Program-made: the position numbers and the translations under genes
Assembly (NCBI GenBank): GCA_035532295.1
Contig: DATKRH010000089.1
Coordinates: 1-37,683, forward strand
Length of the DNA stretch: 37,683 nucleotides
Reading direction: 5' to 3'
Source of the DNA: DASUBV01 sp035532295
GTDB lineage: Bacteria > Actinomycetota > Actinomycetes > Streptosporangiales > Streptosporangiaceae
The notes under the pieces: generated by a model
Told to the model about the DNA's origin: nothing
Databases searched by the model: none
The model's input: the letters and a program-made list of their open reading frames with translations, nothing else
Shown: positions 1 through 7,729 of the stretch, piece by piece
Position numbering within the stretch: the first letter of the stretch is position 1
Layout of the letters: each line of letters opens with the position of its first letter

Positions 1-1
1 C

Positions 2-70
2 GACGCCGCGGGGACGCGGCACGGGGTGCGGCACGGCAGATACCCCGCGAGGTACGTTATCGGGAGATGA
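2..70 (+). CDS. Probable 3' end of deoxyribose-phosphate aldolase (partial)
   Basis: The reading frame is open from the window edge to a TGA at 68-70. The last residues read VRHGRYPARYV followed by a few more. Actinobacterial and other DeoC proteins commonly end in a motif resembling KVRxGRY..xDYV, and deoC is a common neighbour of tandem aldehyde dehydrogenase genes, which fits what follows. Only 22 residues are visible, so this is a tentative call. The ribosome binding site of the next gene lies just after this stop. Confidence 0.35.
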   Translation, partial: DAAGTRHGVRHGRYPARYVIGR

Positions 71-89
71 TCGGAGGGTGCGCGAGGGC

Positions 90-1550
90 ATGGCTGGCAC
101 ACCGCAACTGACCGATCCGGCCTGGGCCTACGCCCCCGCTCCGGAGTCGGCGGCGATCATCAGCATCGCCCCGGAGTACGGGCTGTTCATCGACGGGCGG
201 ATGCGGCCTGCGGCCGACGGACGCCAGTTCACCACGATCAACCCCGCCACCGAGGAGCCGCTCGCCCGGGTCGCGCAGGCAGGCCAGGCTGACGTGGACG
301 CGGCGGTCGCCGCGGCCACCGCCGCGTTCGAGCGGGTGTGGCGGCCCATGCCCGGCGCCGAGCGCGCCAAGTACCTGTACCGGATCGCCCGGATCGTGCA
401 GGAGCGCGCCCGCGAGTTCGCCGTGCTGGAGAGCCTGGATAACGGCAAGCCCATCCGGGAGTCGCGCGATGTCGACGTGCCGCTCGCCGCCGCGCACTTC
501 TTCTACTACGCCGGGTGGGCGGACAAGCTGGAGCACGCGGGGTTCGGCCCGGCGCCGCGCCCGCTCGGCGTGGCCGGCCAGGTCATCCCCTGGAACTTCC
601 CCCTCCTGATGGCGGCCTGGAAGCTCGCGCCGGCCCTGGCCGCCGGCAACACCTGCGTGCTCAAGCCCGCCGAGACCACGCCGCTGACCGCCCTGCTGCT
701 CGCCGAGGTCTGCCAGCAGGCCGGCCTGCCGCCTGGCGTGGTCAACGTCCTCACCGGGGCCGGCGCGACCGGGGCGGCGCTCGTGGCGCACCCCGGCGTG
801 CGCAAGGTCGCGTTCACCGGCTCGACGCAGGTGGGCAAGCAGATCGCCGCCGCGGTCGCCGGCACGCCCAAGAAGCTGACCCTGGAGCTCGGCGGCAAGG
901 CGGCGAACATCGTGTTCGACGACGCGCCCCTGGACCAGGCCATCGAGGGCATCGTCAACGGGATCTTCTTCAACCAGGGGCACGTCTGCTGCGCGGGCTC
1001 CCGGCTGCTCGTCCAGGAATCGGCCGCCGACGTGGTGCTCGACCGGCTGCGCAGGCGGCTGGCCACGCTGCGGCTAGGCGACCCGCTGGACAAGAACACC
1101 GACATCGGCGCCATCAACTCCCGCGAGCAGCTCACCAAGATCCGTGAGCTGTCGGATGCGGGGGAGGCCGAGGGCGCACAGCGATGGTCGCCGCCGTGCC
1201 AGCTGCCCGAGCGCGGATTCTGGTTCGCGCCGACGATCTTTACCGGGGTCAGCCAGTCGCACCGGATAGCGCGAGAGGAGATCTTCGGTCCCGTGCTCTC
1301 CGTGCTCACCTTCCGTACCCCGGCCGAGGCCGTGGCGAAGGCCAACAACACGCCCTACGGGCTGTCCGCCGGCGTGTGGACCGACAAGGGCAGCCGGATC
1401 CTGTGGCTGGCCCAGCGGCTGCGGGCCGGCGTGGTCTGGGCGAATACCTTTAACAAGTTCGACCCCGCTAGCCCGTTCGGCGGCTACCGGGAGTCCGGCT
1501 ACGGACGGGAGGGCGGCCGGCACGGGCTGGCCGCATACCTCGATGCCTGA
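90..1550 (+). CDS. Aldehyde dehydrogenase, full length
   Basis: NAD(P)-dependent aldehyde dehydrogenase of about 486 residues, the normal family length, oxidising an aldehyde to its acid in the cytosol. The motifs seen are the oxyanion/cofactor segment IPWNFPLL, the general-base motif LELGGK with its Glu near residue 266, and the nucleophile motif GHVCCAGSR with its Cys near residue 300. His stands where Gln or Glu is usual in that last motif. The C-terminal motif ESGYGREGG is intact. ATG at 90 is preferred over the in-frame GTG at 78 because GGAGG at 73-77 touches the GTG but sits 12 bases before the ATG. The gene overlaps the next, truncated paralogue by 8 bp, so translation is probably coupled. 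With a probable deoC upstream, acetaldehyde from deoxyribose-5-phosphate cleavage is a plausible substrate; this is inference. Confidence 0.93.
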   Translation: MAGTPQLTDPAWAYAPAPESAAIISIAPEYGLFIDGRMRPAADGRQFTTINPATEEPLARVAQAGQADVDAAVAAATAAFERVWRPMPGAERAKYLYRIARIVQERAREFAVLESLDNGKPIRESRDVDVPLAAAHFFYYAGWADKLEHAGFGPAPRPLGVAGQVIPWNFPLLMAAWKLAPALAAGNTCVLKPAETTPLTALLLAEVCQQAGLPPGVVNVLTGAGATGAALVAHPGVRKVAFTGSTQVGKQIAAAVAGTPKKLTLELGGKAANIVFDDAPLDQAIEGIVNGIFFNQGHVCCAGSRLLVQESAADVVLDRLRRRLATLRLGDPLDKNTDIGAINSREQLTKIRELSDAGEAEGAQRWSPPCQLPERGFWFAPTIFTGVSQSHRIAREEIFGPVLSVLTFRTPAEAVAKANNTPYGLSAGVWTDKGSRILWLAQRLRAGVVWANTFNKFDPASPFGGYRESGYGREGGRHGLAAYLDA

Positions 1551-2502
1551 CCGCGCGCCCAAGGCCAGCGTCCCTGAGTCCGGCGTCCCCGAGCGGCTGG
1601 ACGTGCGCAAGACCTACAAGCTGTTCATCGGCGGCGCGTTCCCGCGGTCGGAGTCCGGCCGGTCCTACCCGGTGCACACGGCGGACGGTGACTTGCTGGC
1701 CTACGCCGCCCTGGCCTCCCGCAAGGACGCGCGAGACGCCGTCCGGGCGGCCCGGGGCGCGTTCGCGGGCTGGTCGGGCGCGACCGCCTACAACCGCGGG
1801 CAGGTCCTGTACCGGGTGGCCGAGATGCTGGAGGGGCGGGCCGGCCAGTTCGCGGCCGAGGTCGCGGCGGCCGAGGGCCTGACCGCCGCGGCGGCCCGGG
1901 GCCAGGTCGCGGCCGCCATCGACCGCTGGGTCTGGTACGCGGGCTGGCCCGACAAGGTCGCTCAGGTGGCCGGCGCGGCGAACCCGGTGGCCGGCCCGTA
2001 CTTCAACTTCAGCGTGCCCGAGCCGACCGGGGTCGTCGCCGTTCTCGCGCCGGCCGGCTCGAGCCTGCTGGGGCTGGTCAGCGTCCTGGCGCCGGTCATC
2101 GCGACCGGCAACACCGCGATCGTGGCCGTCAGCCAGGACCGGCCGCTGCCGGCGGTCACGCTCGCCGAGGTGCTCGCCACCTCCGACGTGCCGGCCGGCG
2201 TGGTGAACCTGCTCACGGGGCACCAGGCCGAGCTTGCCCCGGTGCTGGCCGGTCACCAGGACGTTGACGCCATCGACCTGTCCGGCGCGGGCCCGGCCGC
2301 GGCGACCGAGCTGGAGCGGCTGGCCGCCGGCAACCTCAAGCGGGTGCTGCGCGCCGAGCGGGACGGCACGGGCGAGGGCGGCACGGGCGAGGGCGGCACG
2401 GGCGAGGGCGGCACCGAGCCGGACTGGGCTGCGGCGCCGGGCACCCGCCGGCTGCTCGCGTTCCTGGAGATAAAGACCGTCTGGCACCCGGTCGGGATCT
2501 AG
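1543..2502 (+). CDS. Truncated aldehyde dehydrogenase-like protein lacking the catalytic domain
   Basis: This 319-residue protein resembles the N-terminal NAD-binding part of the aldehyde dehydrogenase family. Recognisable pieces are KLFIGGAFPRSESG, AARGAFAGWSG, PTGVVAVLAP and VPAGVVNLLTG. After about residue 265 the family fold stops: there is no ELGG glutamate motif and no GQxC nucleophile. A (GTGEG)x3 linker and a short tail, ending TVWHPVGI, take their place. It starts at ATG 1543 inside the end of the full-length enzyme gene, with an ATGCCTGA overlap. The intact frame, absence of internal stops and tight coupling suggest a maintained gene and not a decaying one. A non-catalytic partner or regulatory subunit of the preceding enzyme is the likeliest role; this is inference. 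Confidence 0.85.
   Translation: MPDRAPKASVPESGVPERLDVRKTYKLFIGGAFPRSESGRSYPVHTADGDLLAYAALASRKDARDAVRAARGAFAGWSGATAYNRGQVLYRVAEMLEGRAGQFAAEVAAAEGLTAAAARGQVAAAIDRWVWYAGWPDKVAQVAGAANPVAGPYFNFSVPEPTGVVAVLAPAGSSLLGLVSVLAPVIATGNTAIVAVSQDRPLPAVTLAEVLATSDVPAGVVNLLTGHQAELAPVLAGHQDVDAIDLSGAGPAAATELERLAAGNLKRVLRAERDGTGEGGTGEGGTGEGGTEPDWAAAPGTRRLLAFLEIKTVWHPVGI
2365..2409 (+). repeat. 15-bp in-frame tandem repeat, 3 copies
   Basis: Three identical copies of GGCACGGGCGAGGGC encode (GTGEG)x3 in the linker near the C-terminus of the truncated aldehyde dehydrogenase. The unit is a multiple of three, so copy-number change would keep the frame. Confidence 0.9.
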
Positions 2503-2529
2503 GGCGGCCGACGGCTCCCAGCCGACGCC

Positions 2530-3171
2530 TCAGATCTCGCCGAAGAGCCGATCGCCCGCATCACCCAGCCCCGGGACGATATAACCCTGGTCGTTGAGCT
2601 CCCGGTCCACGGCCGCCGTCACCACGCGGATGGCGGTCGGCGTGTCGCCGGGGAATGCCCGCTCGATCCGGGCGATGCCCTCCGGCGCCGCGAGCAGGCA
2701 GACCGCGGTGACCGCGGCCGCGCCGCGGGCGACCAGCATCCTGATGGCCGCTTCGAGGGTCCCCCCGGTGGCGAGCATCGGGTCGAGCACGAACGCCTCG
2801 CGGCCGGTCAGGTCGGCGGGCAGTCGCTCCGCGTACGTCGTCGGGACGAGGGTCGCCTCGTCCCGCGCCATGCCGACGAACCCGACGTCGGCGCTCGGCA
2901 GCAGCCGGGTCATGCCGTCGAGCATCCCGACGCCGGCCCGTAGCACCGGCACGATCAGCGGGACCGGCTTGGCGAGCTTGACGCCCTGCGCCAGTTCGAG
3001 CGGCGTGGGCACGCTCGCCGGCTCCACCCGCACATGCCGGGTGGCCTCGTAGGCGAGCAGCGTGACTAGCTCATCGGCCAGCCGGCGGAAAGTCGGGCTT
3101 TCCGTACGCGTGTCGCGCAGCGCCGTGAGTTTGTGCGCGACGAGCGGGTGATCGACAACCATGGTCTGCAT
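2530..3171 (-). CDS. upp: Uracil phosphoribosyltransferase
   Basis: Converts uracil and PRPP to UMP in pyrimidine salvage, in the cytosol. The 213-residue length fits the family. The PRPP-binding loop DPMLATGGTLEAA is present, as are the N-terminal DHPLVAHKLTALRD and the uracil-binding region DQGYIVPGLGDAGDR near the C-terminus. ATG at 3171 is used; an in-frame ATG three codons later (3162) is possible, and neither has a convincing Shine-Dalgarno sequence. The gene is convergent with the aldehyde dehydrogenase pair, with only 27 bp between stops. Its place beside a probable deoC/aldehyde dehydrogenase group fits a nucleoside and deoxyribose salvage neighbourhood. Confidence 0.96.
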   Translation of the reverse strand: MQTMVVDHPLVAHKLTALRDTRTESPTFRRLADELVTLLAYEATRHVRVEPASVPTPLELAQGVKLAKPVPLIVPVLRAGVGMLDGMTRLLPSADVGFVGMARDEATLVPTTYAERLPADLTGREAFVLDPMLATGGTLEAAIRMLVARGAAAVTAVCLLAAPEGIARIERAFPGDTPTAIRVVTAAVDRELNDQGYIVPGLGDAGDRLFGEI

Positions 3172-3276
3172 GCCGCACAGTCTGGCAAAGTCCGCCGCGT
3201 CGGCGACACGCCGGACCGAGATGACCGGAACTGTCGCAGGGGCCCGGCATGATGATCAGAGTCAGCAAGCCCAGCC

Positions 3277-3317
3277 CTCACCCACTGCTTCCTCACCCAC
3301 TGCTTCCTCACCCACTG
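3277..3317 (+). repeat. 15-bp tandem repeat, 2.7 copies, upstream of sbcD
   Basis: CTCACCCACTGCTTC occurs twice in full and a third time in part, between the upp and sbcD starts. A reading frame from 3249 runs through it into sbcD, but that Pro/Leu/His-rich extension precedes the conserved SbcD N-terminus and is judged non-coding. The rest of 3172-3338 holds no gene and presumably contains the divergent promoters. Confidence 0.85.
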
Positions 3318-3338
3318 GCGGACGTCCATGGCGCGGCG

Positions 3339-4532
3339 ATGAGACTGATCCATACCTCGGACTGGCACCTGGGGCGCACCCTGCACGGCGAGAGCCTGCT
3401 GGAGCACCAGGCCGGGTTCCTGGAGTGGCTGCTGGCGCAGGCGGTGAGCCAGCACGCGGACGCCGTCGTGGTGGCGGGCGACGTGTATGACCGGGCCGTT
3501 CCGTCGACCGACGCGGTGACGCTGCTCGACGGTGCCCTGACCGCGTTCGCGCGCCAGCGCATCCCCGTGGTCATCATCAGCGGGAACCACGACTCGGCGA
3601 TCCGGCTGGGGTTCGGGTCGGGCCTGAGCGAGGCGGCCGGGATTCACCTGCGGACCTCGGTGACGGACCTCGCCCGTCCTGTCGTGCTGAGCGACTCCGG
3701 CGGCGAGGTCGGCATCTATGGCCTTCCCTACCTGCTGCCCGACGCCGTCCTGGCGGAGCTGGGCGCGGAGCGGTCGCACGAGTCGGTGCTCACCGCCGCG
3801 GCGGCGCTGATCCATGCCGACGCGGCCAGCCGCGGAATCGGCCGGGTGGTGATCGCCGCGCACGCGTTCGTCCGAGGCGGAACCGCTTCCGAGTCAGAAC
3901 GAGACATCCGGGTCGGCGGCATTGGCGACGTGCCGGCCGGTGTCTTCGGCGACGCCTGTTACGTGGCGCTCGGCCACCTGCATGGCCAGCAGTTGGTCCA
4001 GCCGGGGGCCGGTGTCGCCGGCGGCGCCGGCGGCGCGAGCGGCCCGACGGCGCGGTACTCCGGGTCCCCGCTGGCGTTCTCGTTCTCGGAATCCCGCCAC
4101 CGCAAGTCCGTCACCGTCGTGGATATCGATGCCGCCGGGCGGGTGGCCGCCACGCTGCTGCCGACGCCGGTGCCCAGGCCGCTGCGGGAGGCGCGCGGGC
4201 GGATCGGGGACCTGCTGGCCCGGGCCGACGGCGACCTCGCCGACCTGGCCGGCGCGTGGGTCAAGGTGACCCTGACCGACGCGGTGCGGCCGACCGCGCC
4301 GATGGAGCGGCTGCGGGAGAAATGGCCGCACACGCTGGTGCTCGACTTCGCCCCCGAGGGCGGCGTCACCGCTCCCGAGGCGGACCTGCGAGCGCTGGCG
4401 CAGACGTCCGACCCGGTCGAGATCTGCGGCCTGTTCGTGGAGTACGCGGGCGGCGGGCCCCCCGACGGCGCCGAGCGGCAGGTGCTGCGCGACGCGGTCG
4501 AGACGGCCCAGCACGCCGAGGCGGCGGCCTGA
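3339..4532 (+). CDS. sbcD: SbcD nuclease subunit of the SbcCD complex (Mre11-like)
   Basis: This 397-residue metallophosphoesterase nuclease pairs with SbcC to cut hairpins and blocked DNA ends. All phosphodiesterase motifs are visible: DWHLG (Asp8, His10), GDVYDR (Asp48), GNHD (Asn83, His84), AAHAFV and GHLHG. ATG 3339 begins MRLIHTSDWHLG, the standard SbcD N-terminus. The frame stays open to 3249, but the upstream residues are repeat-derived. The stop TGA at 4530-4532 shares its last base with the ATG of sbcC, so the two subunits are translationally coupled. Confidence 0.96.
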   Translation: MRLIHTSDWHLGRTLHGESLLEHQAGFLEWLLAQAVSQHADAVVVAGDVYDRAVPSTDAVTLLDGALTAFARQRIPVVIISGNHDSAIRLGFGSGLSEAAGIHLRTSVTDLARPVVLSDSGGEVGIYGLPYLLPDAVLAELGAERSHESVLTAAAALIHADAASRGIGRVVIAAHAFVRGGTASESERDIRVGGIGDVPAGVFGDACYVALGHLHGQQLVQPGAGVAGGAGGASGPTARYSGSPLAFSFSESRHRKSVTVVDIDAAGRVAATLLPTPVPRPLREARGRIGDLLARADGDLADLAGAWVKVTLTDAVRPTAPMERLREKWPHTLVLDFAPEGGVTAPEADLRALAQTSDPVEICGLFVEYAGGGPPDGAERQVLRDAVETAQHAEAAA

Positions 4533-7525
4533 TGCGGCTGCATACGCTGGAACTGGAGGCCATCGGGCCGTACGCGACGCGGCAGCGCATCGACTTCGCC
4601 GCCCTGACGGGCAGCGGGCTGTTCCTGCTGGAAGGTCCGACCGGAGCGGGCAAGACGACCATCCTGGACGCGATCACGTTCGCGCTGTATGGCGGGCTGT
4701 CCGGTGATGCCGCCGGCGCAGACCGGCTGCGCTCGGACTTCGCCGGGCCGGACGCCGAGCCGTCGGTGACGCTGGAGTTCGCGATCCGCGGCACGGGCTA
4801 CCGGGTCCGGCGGTCGCCGGAATACCAGCGCCGTAAGCGGCGCGGCGACGGGTTCACGACCCAGGCCGCGCAGGTGCACCTGGAGCGCCGCGATGGCGAG
4901 CGCTGGACCAGCCTGTCGTCGAACAAGGCCGAGGCCGGCGAGCTGATCACCGAGGCCATCGGGCTGAACCGGGACCAGTTCACCCAGGTCATGCTGCTGC
5001 CCCAGGGGGAGTTCGCCAAGTTCCTGCGCAGCGACGACGACGATCGGCGCAAGCTGCTGACCAGGCTGTTCGGCACCGAACTCTACGATCGCATCACCGC
5101 CGAGCTGGACCGCCGCCGACGCGAAGCGGCCAGTGCCCGGCAGGAGGCTCAGCTGCGGATCCAGACCGCCGCCGCGGCCGCCGGCGAGGCGGCCGGGCTG
5201 GACACCGCGGGGCGGGAGGAACTGCTGACCCTGAGCCGCGCCGACCGCGTCACCCGGTTCAAGGAGATAGGCGCGGAGCTCGCCGCGACCATCGACGTCA
5301 ACCGTGAGGCGCTAGAGGCCGAGGCCGACCGGCTGGCGACGGCACGGGCCACGGCCGAACGGGAGAGCAGGCAGGCGGGTCTGCTGACCCGGCTGACCGA
5401 GGCGCTGGCCCGGCTGCGCGGGCACGAGTCGACGCGGCCGGAGCACGAGCGGCGGGCGGCTCGCCTGGCCGATGCCAGGCGAGCTGAGCCCGTGCGCCCG
5501 CTGCTGGCCGAGCTGGCCGAGGCCCAGGCCGCCGCGGTCGCGGCCCGCGATGGCCTGGCCGGGCTGCTCCCCGAGCCAGCCGCCGATCTGCTGGCCGAGG
5601 TGGCCGCGGTGCGCGCCGGCGAGGCCACGGACCGGGCCGACGAGGCCGAGCGTGGCGCGGCGGCGCTGCAGCACCTGGCCGATCAGGAGGCGGCGCTCCC
5701 CGGCCGCGAGACGGAGCTGGGCGACCTGTCCGCGGTCGCCGCGACGGCGGCCGACCTGGTCACCAGGCTGGAGCTGGCGAAGCAGGAACTGCCGGAGCGG
5801 ATCGAGACGCTGACCGCCGCGGTGTCCGGGGCGCGGATCGCCGCGGCCGGGCTGCCCGATGCCCTCGGGCAGCGGGCAACTGTCGCTGGCCGGCTGGACG
5901 CGGCGGCCCGGGGCGACGAGCTCGCGGCGGCCCTGGCCGACCTCGGCGCGGCGGCCCGCGCGGCCATCGACGCCCATCAGCAGCTCACCGACGCCTATCA
6001 GCAGGCGATGGCGGCCCGGCTGGAGAACATGGCCGCCGAGCTGGCGGATCAGCTTCTCGCCGGTGCCGCCTGCCCGGTCTGCGGCTCGACAGAGCATCCG
6101 GGGCCGGCCACGCCGCTGGACGGCGCCGTGTCGGCGGACGACGTCAGCGAGGCAGAGCGGCGGCGGGATGCCGCGGCAACGGCGCGAGAGCAGGCCGAGG
6201 CCGCCCGGGACGGGCTGGCGGCCGAGCTCACCGGCCTCGCGGCCGCCGCGGGCGGCGGCACCGCGGAGGGCCTGGCGGCGGAGCTGGCCACCCTGGATGA
6301 GCGGGTGGCGCAGGCGCAGGAGGGGGCGGCCGAGCTAGCCGGGCTGGCGGCGGAGCTGGCCGACCTGCAGGCCGAGCGGGACCGGCTGGGCGAGGACCTG
6401 ACCACCGCCACCGCGGCCTGCGCCACCGCGCGGGAGAAAGCCAGCCGCGCGGCGGCCGAGCTGGACGAGCTGCGGGCCGAGCTGGCCGCCGCCGCCCGGC
6501 CGTACCCGACGGTCGCGGTCCGGCAGGCAGCGCTGCGGCAGGCAGCCGCCGCCGACCGGCAGCTGGCCCGCGCGCTCGACAGGCTCTGCGCTGCTCGGGC
6601 CGATGTGGACCGGGCGAGCGCGCGGGCCAGTCAGGAGGTGCGGGCCAGCGGCTTCGCGAGCCTGTCGGCGGCTCAGGCCGCGGTCCTTCCGCCGGGACAG
6701 CAGTCGATCCTGGACGAGCAGGTGACGGCCTGGGCGGCGGCGCTGGCGGTCCTGACGGCCGGGACGCAGGACGCTGAGCTGGCCGGGCTGGACCCGGCGC
6801 ACTGCGCGGCGGCGCAGACGCGCGCGCAGGCGGCCGCGGCGGCGCTGGACGGCGCGCTGGCCGCCGAGCGGGAGGTCCGGGACGCGTGCCAGGCGCTGGC
6901 CGCCGCGGATAGGCGGCTCCGCGAGCGGCTGGCCGAGCTTGGCCTGGCCGAGGAGGAGGCAGACCGGCTGGCCGAGCAGACCGATCCCGTGCTCCGGCTG
7001 GCCGGGCTGGCCAAGGGGATGGACGGGCACCGGCGGATCGCGCTGACCACCTACGTGCTGCGACGCTGGTTCGAGCAGGTGGTCCGGGCCGCCAACGTGC
7101 GCCTGGGCGCGATGTCGGCGGGCCGTTACGAGCTGGCGCGGACCGAGGAGGGCGACCGCAAGAATCAGCGCACCGGGCTGACCCTGGCCATCATCGACCG
7201 GTACACCGGCGAGGAGCGCAGCCCCAGGTCGCTGTCGGGAGGCGAGACGTTCTACACCTCCCTCGCGCTTGCCCTCGGCCTGGCCGACGTGGTGAAGGCC
7301 GAGGCGGGCGGCGTGGAGCTGGACACGCTGTTCATCGACGAAGGATTCGGCTCCCTGGACACCCAGACCCTGGACCAGGTGATGGCGGTCATCGACGAGC
7401 TGCGCGACCGCGGGCGGGCGGTCGGCATCGTGAGCCACGTGGCCGACCTCAAGGAGCGCGTCCATGAGCGCCTGGAGATCCGCCGCCTCGCCGACGGCTC
7501 GTCGACGACGACGGTCGTCGCCTAG
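4532..7525 (+). CDS. sbcC: SbcC ATPase subunit of the SbcCD complex (Rad50-like)
   Basis: This 997-residue SMC/Rad50-type ATPase partners SbcD in DNA end and hairpin processing. The order is: N-terminal ATPase lobe with Walker A GPTGAGKTT (about 35-43), a Q-loop region LLPQGEFAKFLRS, a long Ala/Glu/Leu-rich coiled coil, the zinc hook CPVCG at about 514-518, a second coiled-coil arm, then the C-terminal lobe with signature LSGGETF and Walker B LFIDEGFGSLD (Asp936, Glu937). The start is the ATG overlapping the sbcD stop; the frame is open 92 codons further upstream, but that part is antisense-like, Arg-rich and lies inside sbcD. The coiled coil uses very high-GC Ala/Leu codons, as is normal for actinobacterial SbcC. 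Confidence 0.96.
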   Translation: MRLHTLELEAIGPYATRQRIDFAALTGSGLFLLEGPTGAGKTTILDAITFALYGGLSGDAAGADRLRSDFAGPDAEPSVTLEFAIRGTGYRVRRSPEYQRRKRRGDGFTTQAAQVHLERRDGERWTSLSSNKAEAGELITEAIGLNRDQFTQVMLLPQGEFAKFLRSDDDDRRKLLTRLFGTELYDRITAELDRRRREAASARQEAQLRIQTAAAAAGEAAGLDTAGREELLTLSRADRVTRFKEIGAELAATIDVNREALEAEADRLATARATAERESRQAGLLTRLTEALARLRGHESTRPEHERRAARLADARRAEPVRPLLAELAEAQAAAVAARDGLAGLLPEPAADLLAEVAAVRAGEATDRADEAERGAAALQHLADQEAALPGRETELGDLSAVAATAADLVTRLELAKQELPERIETLTAAVSGARIAAAGLPDALGQRATVAGRLDAAARGDELAAALADLGAAARAAIDAHQQLTDAYQQAMAARLENMAAELADQLLAGAACPVCGSTEHPGPATPLDGAVSADDVSEAERRRDAAATAREQAEAARDGLAAELTGLAAAAGGGTAEGLAAELATLDERVAQAQEGAAELAGLAAELADLQAERDRLGEDLTTATAACATAREKASRAAAELDELRAELAAAARPYPTVAVRQAALRQAAAADRQLARALDRLCAARADVDRASARASQEVRASGFASLSAAQAAVLPPGQQSILDEQVTAWAAALAVLTAGTQDAELAGLDPAHCAAAQTRAQAAAAALDGALAAEREVRDACQALAAADRRLRERLAELGLAEEEADRLAEQTDPVLRLAGLAKGMDGHRRIALTTYVLRRWFEQVVRAANVRLGAMSAGRYELARTEEGDRKNQRTGLTLAIIDRYTGEERSPRSLSGGETFYTSLALALGLADVVKAEAGGVELDTLFIDEGFGSLDTQTLDQVMAVIDELRDRGRAVGIVSHVADLKERVHERLEIRRLADGSSTTTVVA

Positions 7526-7532
7526 CTCTAGA

Positions 7533-7578
7533 TGCCCAGCCGTGTCGTACACATCAACGAGGACGGCTTCGGGCTGGG
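7533..7578 (+). terminator. Possible hairpin after sbcC
   Basis: GCCCAGCC (7533-7540) and GGCTGGGC (7571-7578) form an 8-bp inverted repeat with a 30-base loop, starting 8 bases after the sbcC stop. The loop is long and there is no T-run, so this is a weak terminator candidate. The remaining spacer to 7729 holds no convincing gene. Confidence 0.3.
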
Positions 7579-7729
7579 CCACGCGATCAGGTTACGGACC
7601 GCGGGCCGGCGCTCGCTAGGGTCGCCCGGAGTCCTCGATGCCGAGGACTGACCCGGAAAGTCCGGCATTGCGGCGGCGCCCCCGCTGCGGTTTGCTGGCA
7701 CTATCGCGGCGTAGTAACTGGAGGCGACG

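Noticed and set aside
57..983. Long open frames on the strand opposite the aldehyde dehydrogenase, and similar antisense frames throughout
   Set aside because: Typical of high-GC DNA with G/C third positions; the translations are Arg/Gly/Ala-rich with no family resemblance, while the plus-strand enzyme is unmistakable.
7531..7650. 39-codon frame after sbcC (MPSRVVHINEDGFG...)
   Set aside because: No ribosome binding site and no recognisable family; composition alone can produce such frames. A weak possibility only.
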